This document shows, one piece after another, positions 24,507 through 36,832 of a DNA stretch of 64,000 nt. The notes below the pieces were generated by a model. The model did no database searches. It worked only from the letters and a program-made list of their open reading frames with translations, and was not told the DNA's origin. Numbering within the stretch: position 1 is the first letter of the stretch; each line of letters begins with the position of its first letter. Source of the stretch: Macrostomum hystrix (lineage: Eukaryota > Platyhelminthes > Macrostomidae); assembly GCA_950097015.1 (NCBI GenBank), contig CATNEN010000024.1, positions 4,957,501-5,021,500 of the forward strand. Reading direction: 5' to 3'. Made by a program: the position numbers and the translations under genes.

Positions 24507-27500
24507 TCACTTTGTGGCGTTGAGCATGACTACCGTGGGCTGGTCCACAATACTGTTCCAGAAGCCTGGCTCGAACATCGCCAGCCCAGCCGGCGACACC
24601 TCGGGCGGCTCGAGTCGCAGCTTGTCGGCCAAAAATCCGGCGGCCAGCAGAGCGGACCGGTAGGTGTCCCGGTGGTACCAGCGCAGCGGTATCCGGGTCT
24701 CAGTTGGGCTGGTGAACAAAACCAGCTGCATCTCGCTGCCGTCCACCGGATCTGGCGGCACCTCGTACATGCCGTTCACCTGGACGACGTGGTCCGGTGT
24801 GGGGTGGGAGCTGGCTGCTTATTCTACTACAGCACGTGTTTTTTCACTTGAATGTTAATCAATCACAGCCCGTATTTTCTGCCGCCCCGTTTTTCACACT
24901 TTTCGTTTGTCTCTTCGTGACATTTCCCTTTGTTCTCGCTTCTCTCCTTCACTCCTTCTTTCATCCTCCCCTCCTTCTCACCTCCTCCCCTCCTTCTATC
25001 CACCTCCCCTCCATCTCTCCACCTCCCCTCCTTCTCTCCACCTCCCCTCCATCTCTCCACCTCCCCTCCTTCTCTCCACCTCCCCTCCTTCTCTCCACCT
25101 CCCCTCCATCTCTCCACCTCCCCTCCTTCTATCCACCTCCCCTCCTTCTATCCACCTCCCCTCCTTCTGTCCACCTCCCCTCCTTCTATCCACCTCCTCT
25201 CCTCCTCTCCTTCCCCCTCTTTTCTCCGCCACCACCTCAAAGTTCTCCAAACATCTTTCTACCCTAATACATCTTCTCAGCATCCGCATTTCACCATCCC
25301 CCATAATTCTACCATCCTCACGCCACAATGTCCCATCCAAGTTGCTCACCTGGCGGCCGACCCTCTCTCGGCTGAAGTCCACGCCAGTGAAACAGTTGGG
25401 CAGGAAGCCGACTGCCCGACCGCCCGGCTTCAGCGCCGCGTAGATGTTGGCGCAGGTGCGCCTCAGTAGGTCGACGTTGGCGTTGAATGGCAGAAGAAAA
25501 TTGGCCACTATCAGATCGAAGCGGTTCCTAGCGTGGATGGGAGACATCGGAAGTGATGCAACATTTAGCTACTTAGTATTTATGACTAGCAATCAGCCCC
25601 CCTGCAGGTATTACGCGTAAAACGTTGCGAATTATTGCTGTGCACTTTATCGAAACCAAAACGAGAAACGCCTTGGAAAACTCTTCAGAAACCACCCTGC
25701 AACTGAATCCAAAGCATAAAGAAAGCCCAACTCAAAGCTCTTAAAACTATAATTATAGAACACGGAATGAGAAATGTCTTTGCAATTCTATTTGCCAAGG
25801 GTGCAAGAGAGATAGTAGTTTTTGAATTGCTCCATAAATTAGATGAGAAAATGTGGTATTTTACATTGCAGCCAACTCATATGCTCCAAACTAGAGTAAT
25901 TGTAGCATCAAAGGACGAACTGCCAGACACTGGAGACACACTGAGTCTCCAGACTCAAGCGCGCACTGAGCAGTGCAGGTAAGTTTGAGCCGAGAGCATG
26001 TGACTCCCCCGCTTTGTATGCGCAGCTTAACGAGTCCCACACGTTTATCTATTATAGTTCGTTGAAAGAAATAAACTTTGCTCTCTGAGAATTAGAAATT
26101 AGAAGAGCGAGATCGCCTTCTTTTCTAGACCAATCTTTCATTGGCTGCGCAGGTATAGAAATGGTCAGGTGCGAGAGATTGCTGAAAGCAGAACCAACCA
26201 ACAAAAAGGTACAAAGAATGGTAGAAAAATATATCTGGTTTAAACAGGGCAATTAATTATAACAACAACTATCGTGACCCAGTCCAACAGTTAAAGTACT
26301 CGCCAACTTAGAGGCTATGGATAGTTTCTGGATATTTCACATCGACTCAATTGATGCACTTGTAAATATTTTTCTGTGAAAATAAGTACATAAAGGCAAA
26401 ATATATATCTCAAGTAGCAGAGATAAGAGTTTGTGTTTCCAAAATATGTGAAACTTCTTCTAGCTTTGGTTATGCTTTCAACTTAAAAGCATTTTAGAAT
26501 GAGAGGACGGAGCGGACTTTTAATACAGGATTAAGATAGGGATTCGGGGCAGGATACCGGATGGGATCACAATTCGGATTCAAGATAATAAAACAAATCG
26601 ACTTCCAGGTGAGATTAAAAGAGCGATTCCGGAGAAGGATTATAACTTTGATTCCAGAATGGGATCACAATTCAGATTCCGGATTATAAATGGGATTCCA
26701 GGAATCGGATTATAAATGGGATTCCAGGAATCGGATTATAAATGGGATTCCAGGAATCAGATTATAAATGGGATTCCAGGAATCGGATTATAAATGGGAA
26801 TTCTAGGAATCGGGTTATAAATGGGATTCCAGGAATCGGATTATAAATGGGAATTCTAGGAATCGGATTATAAATGGGATTCCAGGAATCGGATAATAAA
26901 TGGAATCGGAACAGGAATCGGATTATAAATTTTGTTTATAACTGGTATTCCATGAATAGGATTGCAAATAGGATTATAAATGGGATTCCTAATAGGATTA
27001 TAAATGGGAATCCTAATAGGATTATAAATGGGATTCCTAATAGGATTATGAATGGGATTCCTAAAAGGATTGTAAATGGGATTCCTAAAAGGATTGTAAA
27101 TGGGATTCCTAAAAGGATTGTAAATGGGATTCCTAAAAGGATTGTAAATGGGATTCCTACAGATCAGATTAAGCTAGGATGCAATCAACAAAGCAATATC
27201 GGTCGCAATGGTGGCCCCACCTGTCTGGCAGCTCGGCGCAGTCCTCTACTCGGTATTCAATCAGCGGACAGTCCCGGTTGTAGGCTCGGGCCAGCACAAT
27301 AGCGTCTGCTGAAGCGTCCGTGGCAACAATGCTGTCGGGGTTGAGCTCAGCCAGACGCCGTGTGTAGCAGCCCCAGCCGCAGCCGAGGTCCAGCACCCGA
27401 CTACCCACCAAGGAGTAGCCGACGCACCTCATCAGGCTGTACTCCTCGCAGTGGACGGCGAATGGCGACGAACGCTTGAATGTCTGGTAGCGCTCGATGG

Positions 27501-27537
27501 CCAGCTGGGCAAAGTCCAACGATGGATTGTCCGCCAT
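24507..27537 (-). CDS. Class I SAM-dependent methyltransferase
   Basis: Three exons on the minus strand: 27537-27221, 25527-25350, 24779-24507. Splice sites are GT-AG and phases fit (2, 0). They sum to 768 nt, or 255 aa, a normal size for a small-molecule class I methyltransferase. Seen: motif I VLDLGCGWGCYTRRL (residues ~48-62), the acidic residue after strand 2 (VATD, D74), VED near 97-99, motif DLIVANFLLPF (~110-120), and ALKPGGRAVGF (~137-147). The C-terminal part has a typical substrate-cap pattern (WYHRDTYRSALLAAGF). The start chosen is MADNPSL; an in-frame Met 24 codons upstream is possible. Substrate is not predictable from sequence. Introns carry private minisatellites. Confidence 0.88.
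24958..25215. repeat. Minisatellite, 20-bp unit, pyrimidine-rich
   Basis: About 13 copies of CTCCTTCTCTCCACCTCCCC in the methyltransferase intron 2. On the gene strand it is purine-rich (GGAGGGGAGGTGG). Confidence 0.95.
26640..27160. repeat. Minisatellite, 24-31-bp units, two sub-arrays
   Basis: The left half has units containing GATTCCAGGAATCGGATTAT, the right half GGATTGTAAATGGGATTCCT. The two types share AAATGGGATTCC and look like one array that diverged and re-expanded. It lies in methyltransferase intron 1, ending about 60 bp from exon 1. Confidence 0.92.
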
Positions 27538-28387
27538 CTGGCGAAGGTTGTTCTGGATTAGCAGGGCCGTGTGGCGCAACAGGCAAGCAGGCCGGACTAG
27601 GCAGCGCATGGAGCACTTGCGAGTCCGAGCTCTCCTTCGATAGCCACAGATTCTTTATAGTTCTAAGAATGGATTGCTTGGGTTGGTTGCGACTAAGCGA
27701 CACGTGACCTTTAGGGAGGAGGTTGGGAAGGGCCGTCTGAATTTTTCTGTTTCCTTGTCGGGCCAAGCGGCGAGGGGCGGGCGCAAATTGTAGGCATTAG
27801 AAAAAGAGAAGTAGCTGGTTCACTCTCCATTGCGGGGAGGCTGGGGTGGGGGCCCATTTTTAATATTGCAGGCCTTGGGACGACAACCTCTACCTCCGCC
27901 ATGAGGGTCTCTAGCTCAATTAGAAACGAAAAAACTAATGAATTTTTTCAGCTGCTGAAATTTCAGCTCCGAGCGGCAGCCAATCCGAGTGCACCGAGTA
28001 AACTTTCTCTGGCGGAGGGGGAGGGGTTGGGGCGACTTTAGCGGCAAACATCCGAGACTCCCAACGAGGTGGCCAGGTTGGGGAGGTGGGCCATTCATGG
28101 GCGGACCGGTTTTATCAACCGCGTGGGGTCGTCGGGTGCGCGCACTTTTTGGACGGGGCACAAACACACCGAATTAAGATGCACTTGTTTATTACACTAG
28201 CAGATCAATTAACTGTTGCACCTTTGTTCAGCCAGCCGAGATAAGAGTTCTTCAACCAAGGCTGGCGACCTTAAACCTATTTTAAGCAATTTAATTTCGC
28301 CTCCAGATAAAACTTTTGTCTTCGCACTGTTTAAAACGGAAATAAATAAATAATAAATTAGCTCAAATTTTAGCTGCCCTTATAATA
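27538..28387. other. Upstream region of the methyltransferase gene
   Basis: Locally GC-rich (27700-28150), probably the promoter and 5' UTR side of the minus-strand methyltransferase gene. Open frames exist on both strands but none resembles a family or has splice support. Confidence 0.4.
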
Positions 28388-30390
28388 GACGTAAAAAGGC
28401 TTAGCGGCCCTTTTAAAAACCGGGACAGGCTTAGCGGCCCTTTTAAAAACCGAGAAAGGATTAGCGGCCCTTTTCTGAAATGTGGAAGGATTAGCGGCCC
28501 CTTTAAGAATCGATAAAGGATTAGCGCCCTTTTCTGAAACGGGGAAGGATTAGCGGCCCCTTTAAGAACCGATAAAGGATTAGCGGCCCTTTTCTGAAAC
28601 GGGGAAGGATTAGCGGCCCCTTTAAGAATCGATAAAGGATTAGCGGCCCTTTTCTGAAACGGGGAAGGATTAGCGGCCTCTTTAAGAATCGATAAAGGAT
28701 TAGCGGCCCTTTTCTGAAACGGGGAAGGATTAGCAGCCCCTTTAAGAATCGATAAAGGATTAACGGCCTCTTTAAGAATCGATAAAGGATTAGCGGCCCT
28801 TTTCTTAAACGGGGAAGGATTAGCAGCCCCTTTTAAGAACCGATAAAGGATTAGCGGCCTCTTTAAGAATCGATAAATGATTAGCGGCCCTTTTCTGAAA
28901 CGGGGAAGGATTAGCGGCCCCTTTAAGAATCGATAAAGGATTAGCGGCCCTTTTCTGAAACGGGGAAGGATTAGCAGCCCCTTTAAGAACCGATAAAGGA
29001 TTAGCGGCCTCTTTAAGAATCGATAAAGGATTAGCGGCCGTTTTCTGAAACGGGGAAGGATTAGCAGCCCCTTTAAGAATCGATAAAGGATTAACGGCCT
29101 CTTTAAGAATCGATAAATGATTAGCGGCCCTTTTCTGAAACGGGGAAGGATTAGCAGCCCCTTTAAGAACCGATAAAGGATTAGCGGCCCTTTTCTGAAA
29201 CGGGGAAGGATTAGCAGCCTCTTTAAGAACCGATAAAGGATTAGCGGCCTCTTTAAGAATCGATAAAGGATTAGCGGCCGTTTTCTGAAACGGGGAAGGA
29301 TTAGCGGCCCCTTTAAGAATCGATAAATGATTAGCGGCCCTTTTCTGAAACGGGGAAGGATTAGCAGCCCCTTTAAGAACCGATAAAGGATTAGCGGCCC
29401 TTTTCTGAAACGGGGAAGGATTAGCAGCCCCTTTAAGAACCGATAAAGGATTAGCGGCCTCTTTAAGAATCGATAAAGGATTAGCGGCCGTTTTCTGAAA
29501 CGGGGAAGGATTAGCGGCCCCTTTAAGAATCGATAAAGGATTAGCGGCCCTTTTCTGAAACGAGGAAGGATTAGCAGCCCCTTTAAGAACCGATAAAGGA
29601 TTAGCGGCCTCTTTAAGAATCGATAAAGGATTAGTGGCCCTTTTCTGAAACGGGGAAGGATTAGCAGCCCCTTTAAGAACCGATAAAGGATTAGCGGCCT
29701 CTTTAAGAATCGATAAAGGATTAGCGGCCCTTTTCTGAAACGGGGAAGGATTAGCAGCCCCTTTAAGAACCGATAAAGGATTAGCGGCCCTTTTCTGAAA
29801 CGGGAAAGGATTAGCAGCCCCTTTAAGAATCGATAAAGGATTAACGGCCTCTTTAACAATTGATAAAGGATTAACGGCCTCTTTAAGAATCGATAAAGGA
29901 TTAGCGGCCCTTTTCTGAAACGAGGAAGGATTAGCAGCCCCTTTAAGAACCGAGAAAGGATTGGCGGCCCTTTTCTGAAACGAGGAAGGATTAGCGGCCC
30001 CTTTAAAAACAGAGAAAGGATTAGCGGCCCTTTTCTGAAATGTGGAAGGATTAGCGGCCCCTTTAAGAATCGATAAAGGATTAGCGGCCCTTTTCTGAAA
30101 CGGGAAAGGATTAGCAGCCCCTTTAAGAATCGATAAAGGATTAACGGCCTCTTTAACAATTGATAAAGGATTAACGGCCTCTTTAAGAATCGATAAAGGA
30201 TTAGCGGCCCTTTTCTGAAACGAGGAAGGATTAGCGGCCCCTTTAAGAATCGATAAAGGATTAACGGCGTCTTTAAGAATCGATAAAGGATTAACGGCCG
30301 CTTTAAGAATCGATAAAGGATTAGCGGCCCTTTTAAGAACCGGCAAAGGATTAGCGCCCCATTTAGGAATCCGGGAAGGATAAGCAGCCC
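28388..30390. repeat. Large minisatellite, ~30-bp units arranged as ~60-bp dimers
   Basis: About 66 monomers. Two monomer types, one containing CTTTTCTGAAACGGGGAAGG and the other CTTTAAGAATCGATAAAGG, alternate and share the junction GATTAGCGGCC. The edges are more diverged than the centre. The 500-600-codon minus-strand frames here come from units that are multiples of three and are not genes. Confidence 0.96.
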
Positions 30391-31374
30391 AATTTAAGAA
30401 CAGGGTAAGAATTAACGACCCCTTTAATAATCAGGAAAACATTAGCGACTCAATAGATAACTAGGGAATGACTAAAGAGGCAGAGGGGCTGCTAAATGAG
30501 TATTAGGTAGTCCCTGCAGAGGCAATATAAAACGGTGAAGGGATTAGACCCTATTAACGGTCTAATACCATGGTACTTTCCAGATAGCTTCTCAGATAGA
30601 CGTTTTGTTTGATAAAAGTTTTTTTGAGAGAGACGTACAGAGACTAAAAATTTAAGTTGGTTGGCTATTAGGCAAAAGTACTTTTTTAGTTGGTAACACA
30701 ACCCGAGAGCATGCATGCTTTACCGAAAATTCAAAGCAACTCTGCGGCGATAACGGAACGTTTCATTAAAAATATGCTTTTGTCATATCGGATTTGAGTT
30801 TCGAGTGACTCAAAATCAGATTCTACGAATATATAGACTACACTATCAAACAAAAAATATTGCATTTGCACTTTTCCCTGCATGCAGTTCTCTTCTGTAG
30901 AAGCTTCTTTAAATCTTTCACTCCGTAGTAATATAATGTGTCAGTGCAGCAACTGTTAACAATTTATAAGCATTCAAATTCCAACTGCTAATAAAAAAGT
31001 GACAACTTTGTAAAATAATTTTTTTCAATTTCAAAATGCTTTCCAATGCTGATTAAATCTAGAATCTAATGAAGCATAAGTTTATAATGTTGTCACCTGC
31101 AATAAAAGTACAAATCTTTCCCAAAGAGTTTCCCAAGCATGCCCGCATGGTCTGACTTGGGCGCCCTAAAATTGAATCGAATGCTTCTCTTGTCAATGTA
31201 GGAATTCAAAGGTCAAAAGACAAGCGTAAAATGTCATAACTCAAAGTTAAATGATGCTCCGTACATGTTTATATAACCTACGAGAGTACGAGCTACATTG
31301 CAAATTTAAGGTGTAACTAATTTGAGCATAATCTACGGAGGTCTACTTATATGGGCAATATGTATGGATGTGTA
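30391..31374. other. Intergenic, no feature seen
   Basis: AT-rich unique sequence between two large minisatellites. No coding, RNA or repeat signal is recognised apart from decayed edge units of the 30-bp array at its left end. Confidence 0.5.
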
Positions 31375-32150
31375 CTAATTTGAGCACAAAGGTCAGAGGT
31401 GTACTAATTTGAGCATAGAGGTCGGAGGCGTACTAATTTGAGCATAATGTACAGAGGCGTACTAATTTGAGCATAATGTACAGAGGTGTACTAATTTAAT
31501 CATTATGTACAGAGGCGTACTAATTTAATCATTATGTACAGAGGCGTACTAATTTAATCATAATGTACAGAGGCGTACTAATTTGAGCATAATGTACAGA
31601 GGCGTACTAATTTATTCATGATGTACAGAGGTGTACTAATTTAATCATGATGCACAGAGGCGTACTAATTTGAGCATAATGTACAGAGGCGTACTAATTG
31701 AATCATGATGTACAGAGGCGTACTAATTTAATCATAATGAACAGAGGCGGACTAATTAAATCATAATGTACAGAGGCGTACTAATTTAATCATAATGTAC
31801 AGAGGCGTACTAATTTGAGCATAATGTACAGAGGCGTACTAATTTAATCATGATGTACAGAGGTGTACTACTTTAATCATAATGTACAGAGGCGTACTAA
31901 TTTGAGCATAATGTACAGAGGTGTACTAATTTAATCATTATGTACAGAGGCGTACTAATTTGAGCATAATGTACAGAGGCGTACTAATTTAATCATAATG
32001 TGCAGAGGTGTACTAATTTAATCATGATGTACAGAGGCGTACTAATTTAATCATAATGTGCAGAGGTGTACTAATTTGAGCATTATGTACCTAGGTGTAC
32101 CTATAGGAGCATTATGTACGGAGGCGTACTAATTTGAGCATAAAAATGTG
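31375..32150. repeat. Minisatellite, 29-bp unit
   Basis: About 27 copies of a unit containing TACAGAGGCGTACTAATTTG, with several interchanging variants (TTTGAGCATAA versus TTTAATCATAA or ATGA). Confidence 0.95.
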
Positions 32151-32404
32151 CAGATGTACTAATGTGAACATAATAATGTGCAGGGGGACTAATGAGTATA
32201 TTAATATGCACGTATACTAACAAGCGAAATCCCGTGTGTAAATACTCGTAGTTTAAATAAAATAGTTAAATCATTTTAATGCTCATTTTAGTGCCATTGA
32301 GCATCATCATTAAAATATTTACTAATGAGCACAATTATGTGTGGATACCGGTATACTAATTAGCAAAATCACTTGAAGGATGTACATATCAGTATAATGA
32401 TATA

Positions 32405-32728
32405 ATAATAATAATAACAATAATTGATTACACCTGCCCCAATTGGGTCAGATGTGCAGCCGACAGCACAGCCGCAGCTAATGCGCGGCGCATCTGAAGG
32501 CTGCGTACAGCTGTTCAGTCCATGGACTGGGGGGACGCCACACCCACCTTCAATTATCCCAGCTGCTGCTGGTACCCATTTAACAGCTGGGTGAACTGAA
32601 GCAATGCAGAGTTAAGTGTCTTGCTAAAGGACACAAATTGTTCAGTGGAGTCGGGAATCGAACCCCCGACCTTCAAGTCGTGAGTCCGACGCCCTAACCA
32701 CTAGGCTACAACCTCTGCTTAGAGGTTG
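32405..32728 (-). mobile_element. tRNA-derived SINE with 11-bp target duplication
   Basis: Read on the minus strand it has a tRNA-like head with A box (TAGCCTAGTGGTTAGGG) and intact B box (GGGTTCGATTCC). A central region follows (CCTTTAGCAAGACACTTAAC, then AATGGGTACCAGCAG), then a tail of ATT repeats. The direct repeat ATAATGATATA flanks it exactly (32394-32404 and 32729-32739). It shares head, centre and tail with the copy at 1976-2170, so this is one SINE family. Probably transcribed by RNA polymerase III and moved by a LINE. Confidence 0.88.
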
Positions 32729-32739
32729 ATAATGATATA

Positions 32740-33574
32740 CAGGTGTACTAGCTAGCACATGGATGTTCAGATGTACAAATTCAATATGCTGCGTGCACTT
32801 TTCAGCAAGCAAGGGCTACATTGACTGAGAAAGCCCATACTGATCGTAACTGTGTGTTTCGCAGAAATTCAAACAAAAGTATTCCTTCCCACGTACTCGA
32901 CAGCTGAGCATATTACACTAAAGAAGTGACTCTAGCGTCACGTGCTATTACAGTACGTCTCTAAAATACCTACGGGAGGTCATTGCATTTTATCAGAGCC
33001 GCACCATTGTACTATCATGGATCCGTTTAAAAGTACTTTAGTACGCATCGGGTTGCCATTACCAACTCCCACGACTCCCTCAACAAGTGTGTAATAGTGC
33101 AAGCGGCTCACAAGAGTGTGCTGTATTAAAAAAATTCTCAGTTCGATAAGAGGTCGGGGAGGTTGGTTGTTAAGCAAAAACCGCAGCCAACCAGCAAAGA
33201 ATACTTTCAACACCAAAAGCCTATCTGAATTGCGCCAGTGAATTTGAATATGGGGAGACTACAATGTCGGAAAGTTGAAAGTTCAGAGATAAGTACAATT
33301 TTGCTTTATGGAATCCTCTCTGTATAAATCGCGACTTCCCATGGCGAAATTCCACCATACCATGCTAGAAATTTTGGACTTGAAATATAGTACAGGCAAG
33401 GGCATACAAACTTTATAATAGTACATACTGTGCAGAGAATAATTTGAGACAAAACTAGCTAGACACAAGCTGCTTTCTGCGGGACAAAACTAGGTAAAAA
33501 AAACCTGCTTGTGCGAATTCCATTCCACGGGTTGTGAAAGCATTTTAGCTGCAGCATTATTTATGAATTGCATC
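32740..33574. other. Intergenic, no feature seen
   Basis: Unique AT-rich sequence next to the SINE. Short open frames on the minus strand lack any recognisable motif. Confidence 0.5.
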
Positions 33575-33865
33575 TTGTAGGATGAGAGTTGCGATTGTGT
33601 GAAATCTCACCCTCTGCATCTTGCAGTATGAGAGTTGCATTGGTGTGAAATCTCACCCTCTGCATCTGGCAGTATGAGAGTTGCATTTGTGTGAAATCTC
33701 ACCCTCTGCATCTGGCAGCATGAGAGTTGCATTGGTGTGAAATCTCACCCTCTGCATCTGGCAGTATGAAAGTTGCATTGGTGTGAAATCTCACCCTCTG
33801 CATCTTGTAGGATGAGAGTTGCATTGGTGTGAAATCTCACCCTCTGCATCTGGCAGTATGAGAGT
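33575..33865. repeat. Minisatellite, 46-bp unit
   Basis: About six copies of a unit containing GTGTGAAATCTCACCCTCTG. The GTGAAATCTCAC part of each unit is close to an inverted repeat (GTGA...TCAC). Confidence 0.94.
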
Positions 33866-34331
33866 TGAATATGTTCGCCCTCGAGTGGCCACGGGACCCA
33901 GAGCAGGACTGCAGACGTTCTCCAAGTTTACTTTACTTTTAAATTAAAAAAACAGTAATCAGCCAAAATATGTAAATTTAAATTTTAACAATTTTTAACG
34001 TAGTTTATTTAAACTGCATAAAATGCAACGATTTTTATGCGAAATTTGAGACAATAAACTACAGAATAAACCATATTTACAGTTAGAAACAAAACGCTCG
34101 CACAGGAAAGAATAAGAGTATAGAGATCAAACTATTTTAAAAAGCTAGAAAATATAAAATGCTAATTTGTGCGCTGCGGAAGGACCATAATTTGTGACAG
34201 ATGGGGAACACTGCAATTTTATGGCACTGCTAATCCGCTTTTAGCAAACTACGAGTATCAATAGCTAATAACTATAATGTGAGAAAGATAACTTAAGGCA
34301 CACCAACAACTGCCAGTTGACTCACAAATAC
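33866..34331. other. Intergenic, no feature seen
   Basis: AT-rich unique sequence. Nothing coding or structured is recognised. Confidence 0.5.
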
Positions 34332-36150
34332 AACAAGTGACAGACACACAGGCACAGTCTGATAACTGGTTGGAGTGTGACAGACACACAGAGACAGTCT
34401 GATCACTGGTTGGAGTGTGACAGACACACAGGCACAGTCTGATAACTGGTTGGAGTGTGACAGACACACAGAGACAGTCTGATCACTGGTTGGAGTGTGA
34501 CAGACACACAGTCACAGTCTGATAACTGGTTGGAGTGTGACAGACACACAGGCACAGTCTGATCACTGGTTGGAGTGTGACAGACACACAGGCACAGTCT
34601 GATAACTGGTTGGAGTGTGACAGACACACAGGCACAGTCTGATCACTGGTTGGAGTGTGACAGACACACAGGCACAGTCTGATAACTGGTTGGAGTGTGA
34701 CAGACACACAGGCACAGTCTGATCACTGGTTGGAGTGTGACAGACACACAGGCACAGTCTGATAACTGGTTGGAGTGTGACAGACACACAGGCACAGTCT
34801 GATCACTGGTTGGAGTGTGACAGACACACAGGCACAGTCTGATCACTGGTTGGAGTGTGACAGACACACAGGCACAGTCTGATCACTGGTTGGAGTGTGA
34901 CAGACACACAGGCACAGTCTGATCACTGGTTGGAGTGTGACAGACACACAGACACAGTCTGATAACTGGTTGGAGTGTGACAGACGCACAGGCACAGTCT
35001 GATCACTGGTTGGAGTGTGACAGACACACAGGCACAGTCTGATAACTGGTTGGAGTGACAGACACACAGGCACAGTCTGATCACTGGTTGGAGTGTGACA
35101 GACACACAGGCACAGTCTGATCACTGGTTGGAGTGTGACAGACACACAGGCACAGTCTGATCACTGGTTGGAGTGTGACAGACACACAGGCACAGTCTGA
35201 TCACTGGTTGGAGTGTGACAGACACACAGACACAGTCTGATAACTGGTTGGAGTGTGACAGACGCACAGGCACAGTCTGATCACTGGTTGGAGTGTGACA
35301 GACACACAGGCACAGTCTGATAACTGGTTGGAGTGACAGACACACAGGCACAGTCTGATCACTGGTTGGAGTGTGACAGACACACAGGCACAGTCTGATC
35401 ACTGGTTGGAGTGTGACAGACACACAGGCACAGTCTGATCACTGGTTGGAGTGTGACAGACACACAGGCACAGTCTGATAACTGGTTGGAGTGTGACAGA
35501 CGCACAGGCACAGTCTGATAACTGGTTGGAGTGTGACAGACACACAGGCACAGTCTGATCACTGGTTGGAGTGTGACAGACACACAGGCACAGTCTGATA
35601 ACTGGTTGGAGTGACAGACACACAGGCACAGTCTGATCACTGGTTGGAGTGTGACAGACACACAGGCACAGTCTGATCACTGGTTGGAGTGTGACAGACA
35701 CACAGGCACAGTCTGATCACTGGTTGGAGTGTGACAGACACACAGGCACAGTCTGATCACTGGTTGGAGTGTGACAGACACACAGACACAGTCTGATAAC
35801 TGGTTGGAGTGTGACAGACGCACAGGCACAGTCTGATAACTGGTTGGAGTGTGACAGACACACAGGCACAGTCTGATCACTGGTTGGAGTGTGACAGACA
35901 CACAGGCACAGTCTGATCACTGGTTGGAGTGTGACAGACACACAGGCACAGTCTGATCACTGGTTGGAGTGTGACAGACACACAGGCACAGTCTGATCAC
36001 TGGTTGGAGTGTGACAGACACACAGGCACAGTCTGATAACAGGTTGGAGTGTGACAGACGCACAGGCACAGTCTGATCACTGGTTGGAGTGTGACAGACG
36101 CACAGGCACAGTCTGATAACAGGTTCGAGTGTGACAGACACACAGGAACA
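34332..36150. repeat. Large minisatellite, 40-bp unit, highly homogeneous
   Basis: About 45 copies of a unit containing GGCACAGTCTGATAACTGGT. GATAACTGG and GATCACTGG variants alternate, and some units are 38 bp (GT dropped from GGAGTGTGACAG). Blocks of about 278 and 238 bp recur, showing segmental duplication inside the array. Confidence 0.96.
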
Positions 36151-36697
36151 GTCTGAGAACAATAAAATATTTGTGAAGCATAAAAGACATTGTTATTACG
36201 TAAGGCAAGATAAAAATATAGTTGACTAATATATCAATAAGAATAGTTTCATATACCTAAGTTGCTGCAAAGTACGCTAATAACTAAAAAAAATGGAAGA
36301 GAAACGCTACTCAACAGTCATGATCAGTCTAACACAGAATAATCGAACAATTACAAAAAGGCAAACTATTCATAAATAGTCTTCCTATTCTCAAAGAAGT
36401 GCTCACGTCCTAACGCTAATAAAACTGCACTTGCGGCTTATTGAATTTTAGCCACAGCCGCTAATTGTGACGCATATTTTGAGTCCATTAAGCTGACGAC
36501 TCAAACTAAAAAATTACTGACAAGGGGAGAAGAACTTTTGGAGTTTAGTAGCAATTACTAGCTGAAGTTAAAATGACATCTGCGCACAATGGGTCCAAAA
36601 AATAAAATTCTGTTTTGGGAAGTTCAGTTGGACAGCTGGATTGGCTAAGGCTTGACTAGCTATTGAAAATGTCATCGATTAGCTTCTCAAATTACAA
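36151..36697. other. Intergenic, downstream of the p53-like gene
   Basis: AT-rich unique sequence, probably including the 3' UTR of the minus-strand p53-like gene. No other feature is seen. Confidence 0.45.
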
Positions 36698-36806
36698 TAG
36701 ATTAGCGATCCCTAATGGGGATAGATTAGCAATCCATTATGGGGATAGATTAGCAATCCATTATGGGGATAGATTAGCAATCCATTATGGGGATAGATTA
36801 GCAATC
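36698..36806. repeat. Short minisatellite, 24-bp unit
   Basis: About four copies of a unit containing GATTAGCAATCCATTATGGG, immediately downstream of the p53-like stop codon. Confidence 0.92.
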
Positions 36807-36832
36807 CACATGAGCAATCACATTGTCATATG

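Noticed and set aside
27711-28177. Pro/Gly-rich frames on both strands in a GC-rich stretch
   Set aside because: No family resemblance and no splice support; more likely promoter or UTR of the methyltransferase gene.
28363-30346. Minus-strand frames of 598 and 508 codons
   Set aside because: Translation of a 30/60-bp minisatellite in two overlapping phases; no start context, domain or splice evidence.
32640-32720. Possible tRNA gene on the minus strand
   Set aside because: A and B boxes are present but the anticodon and acceptor stems do not pair well, and it is the head of a SINE with its own target duplication.
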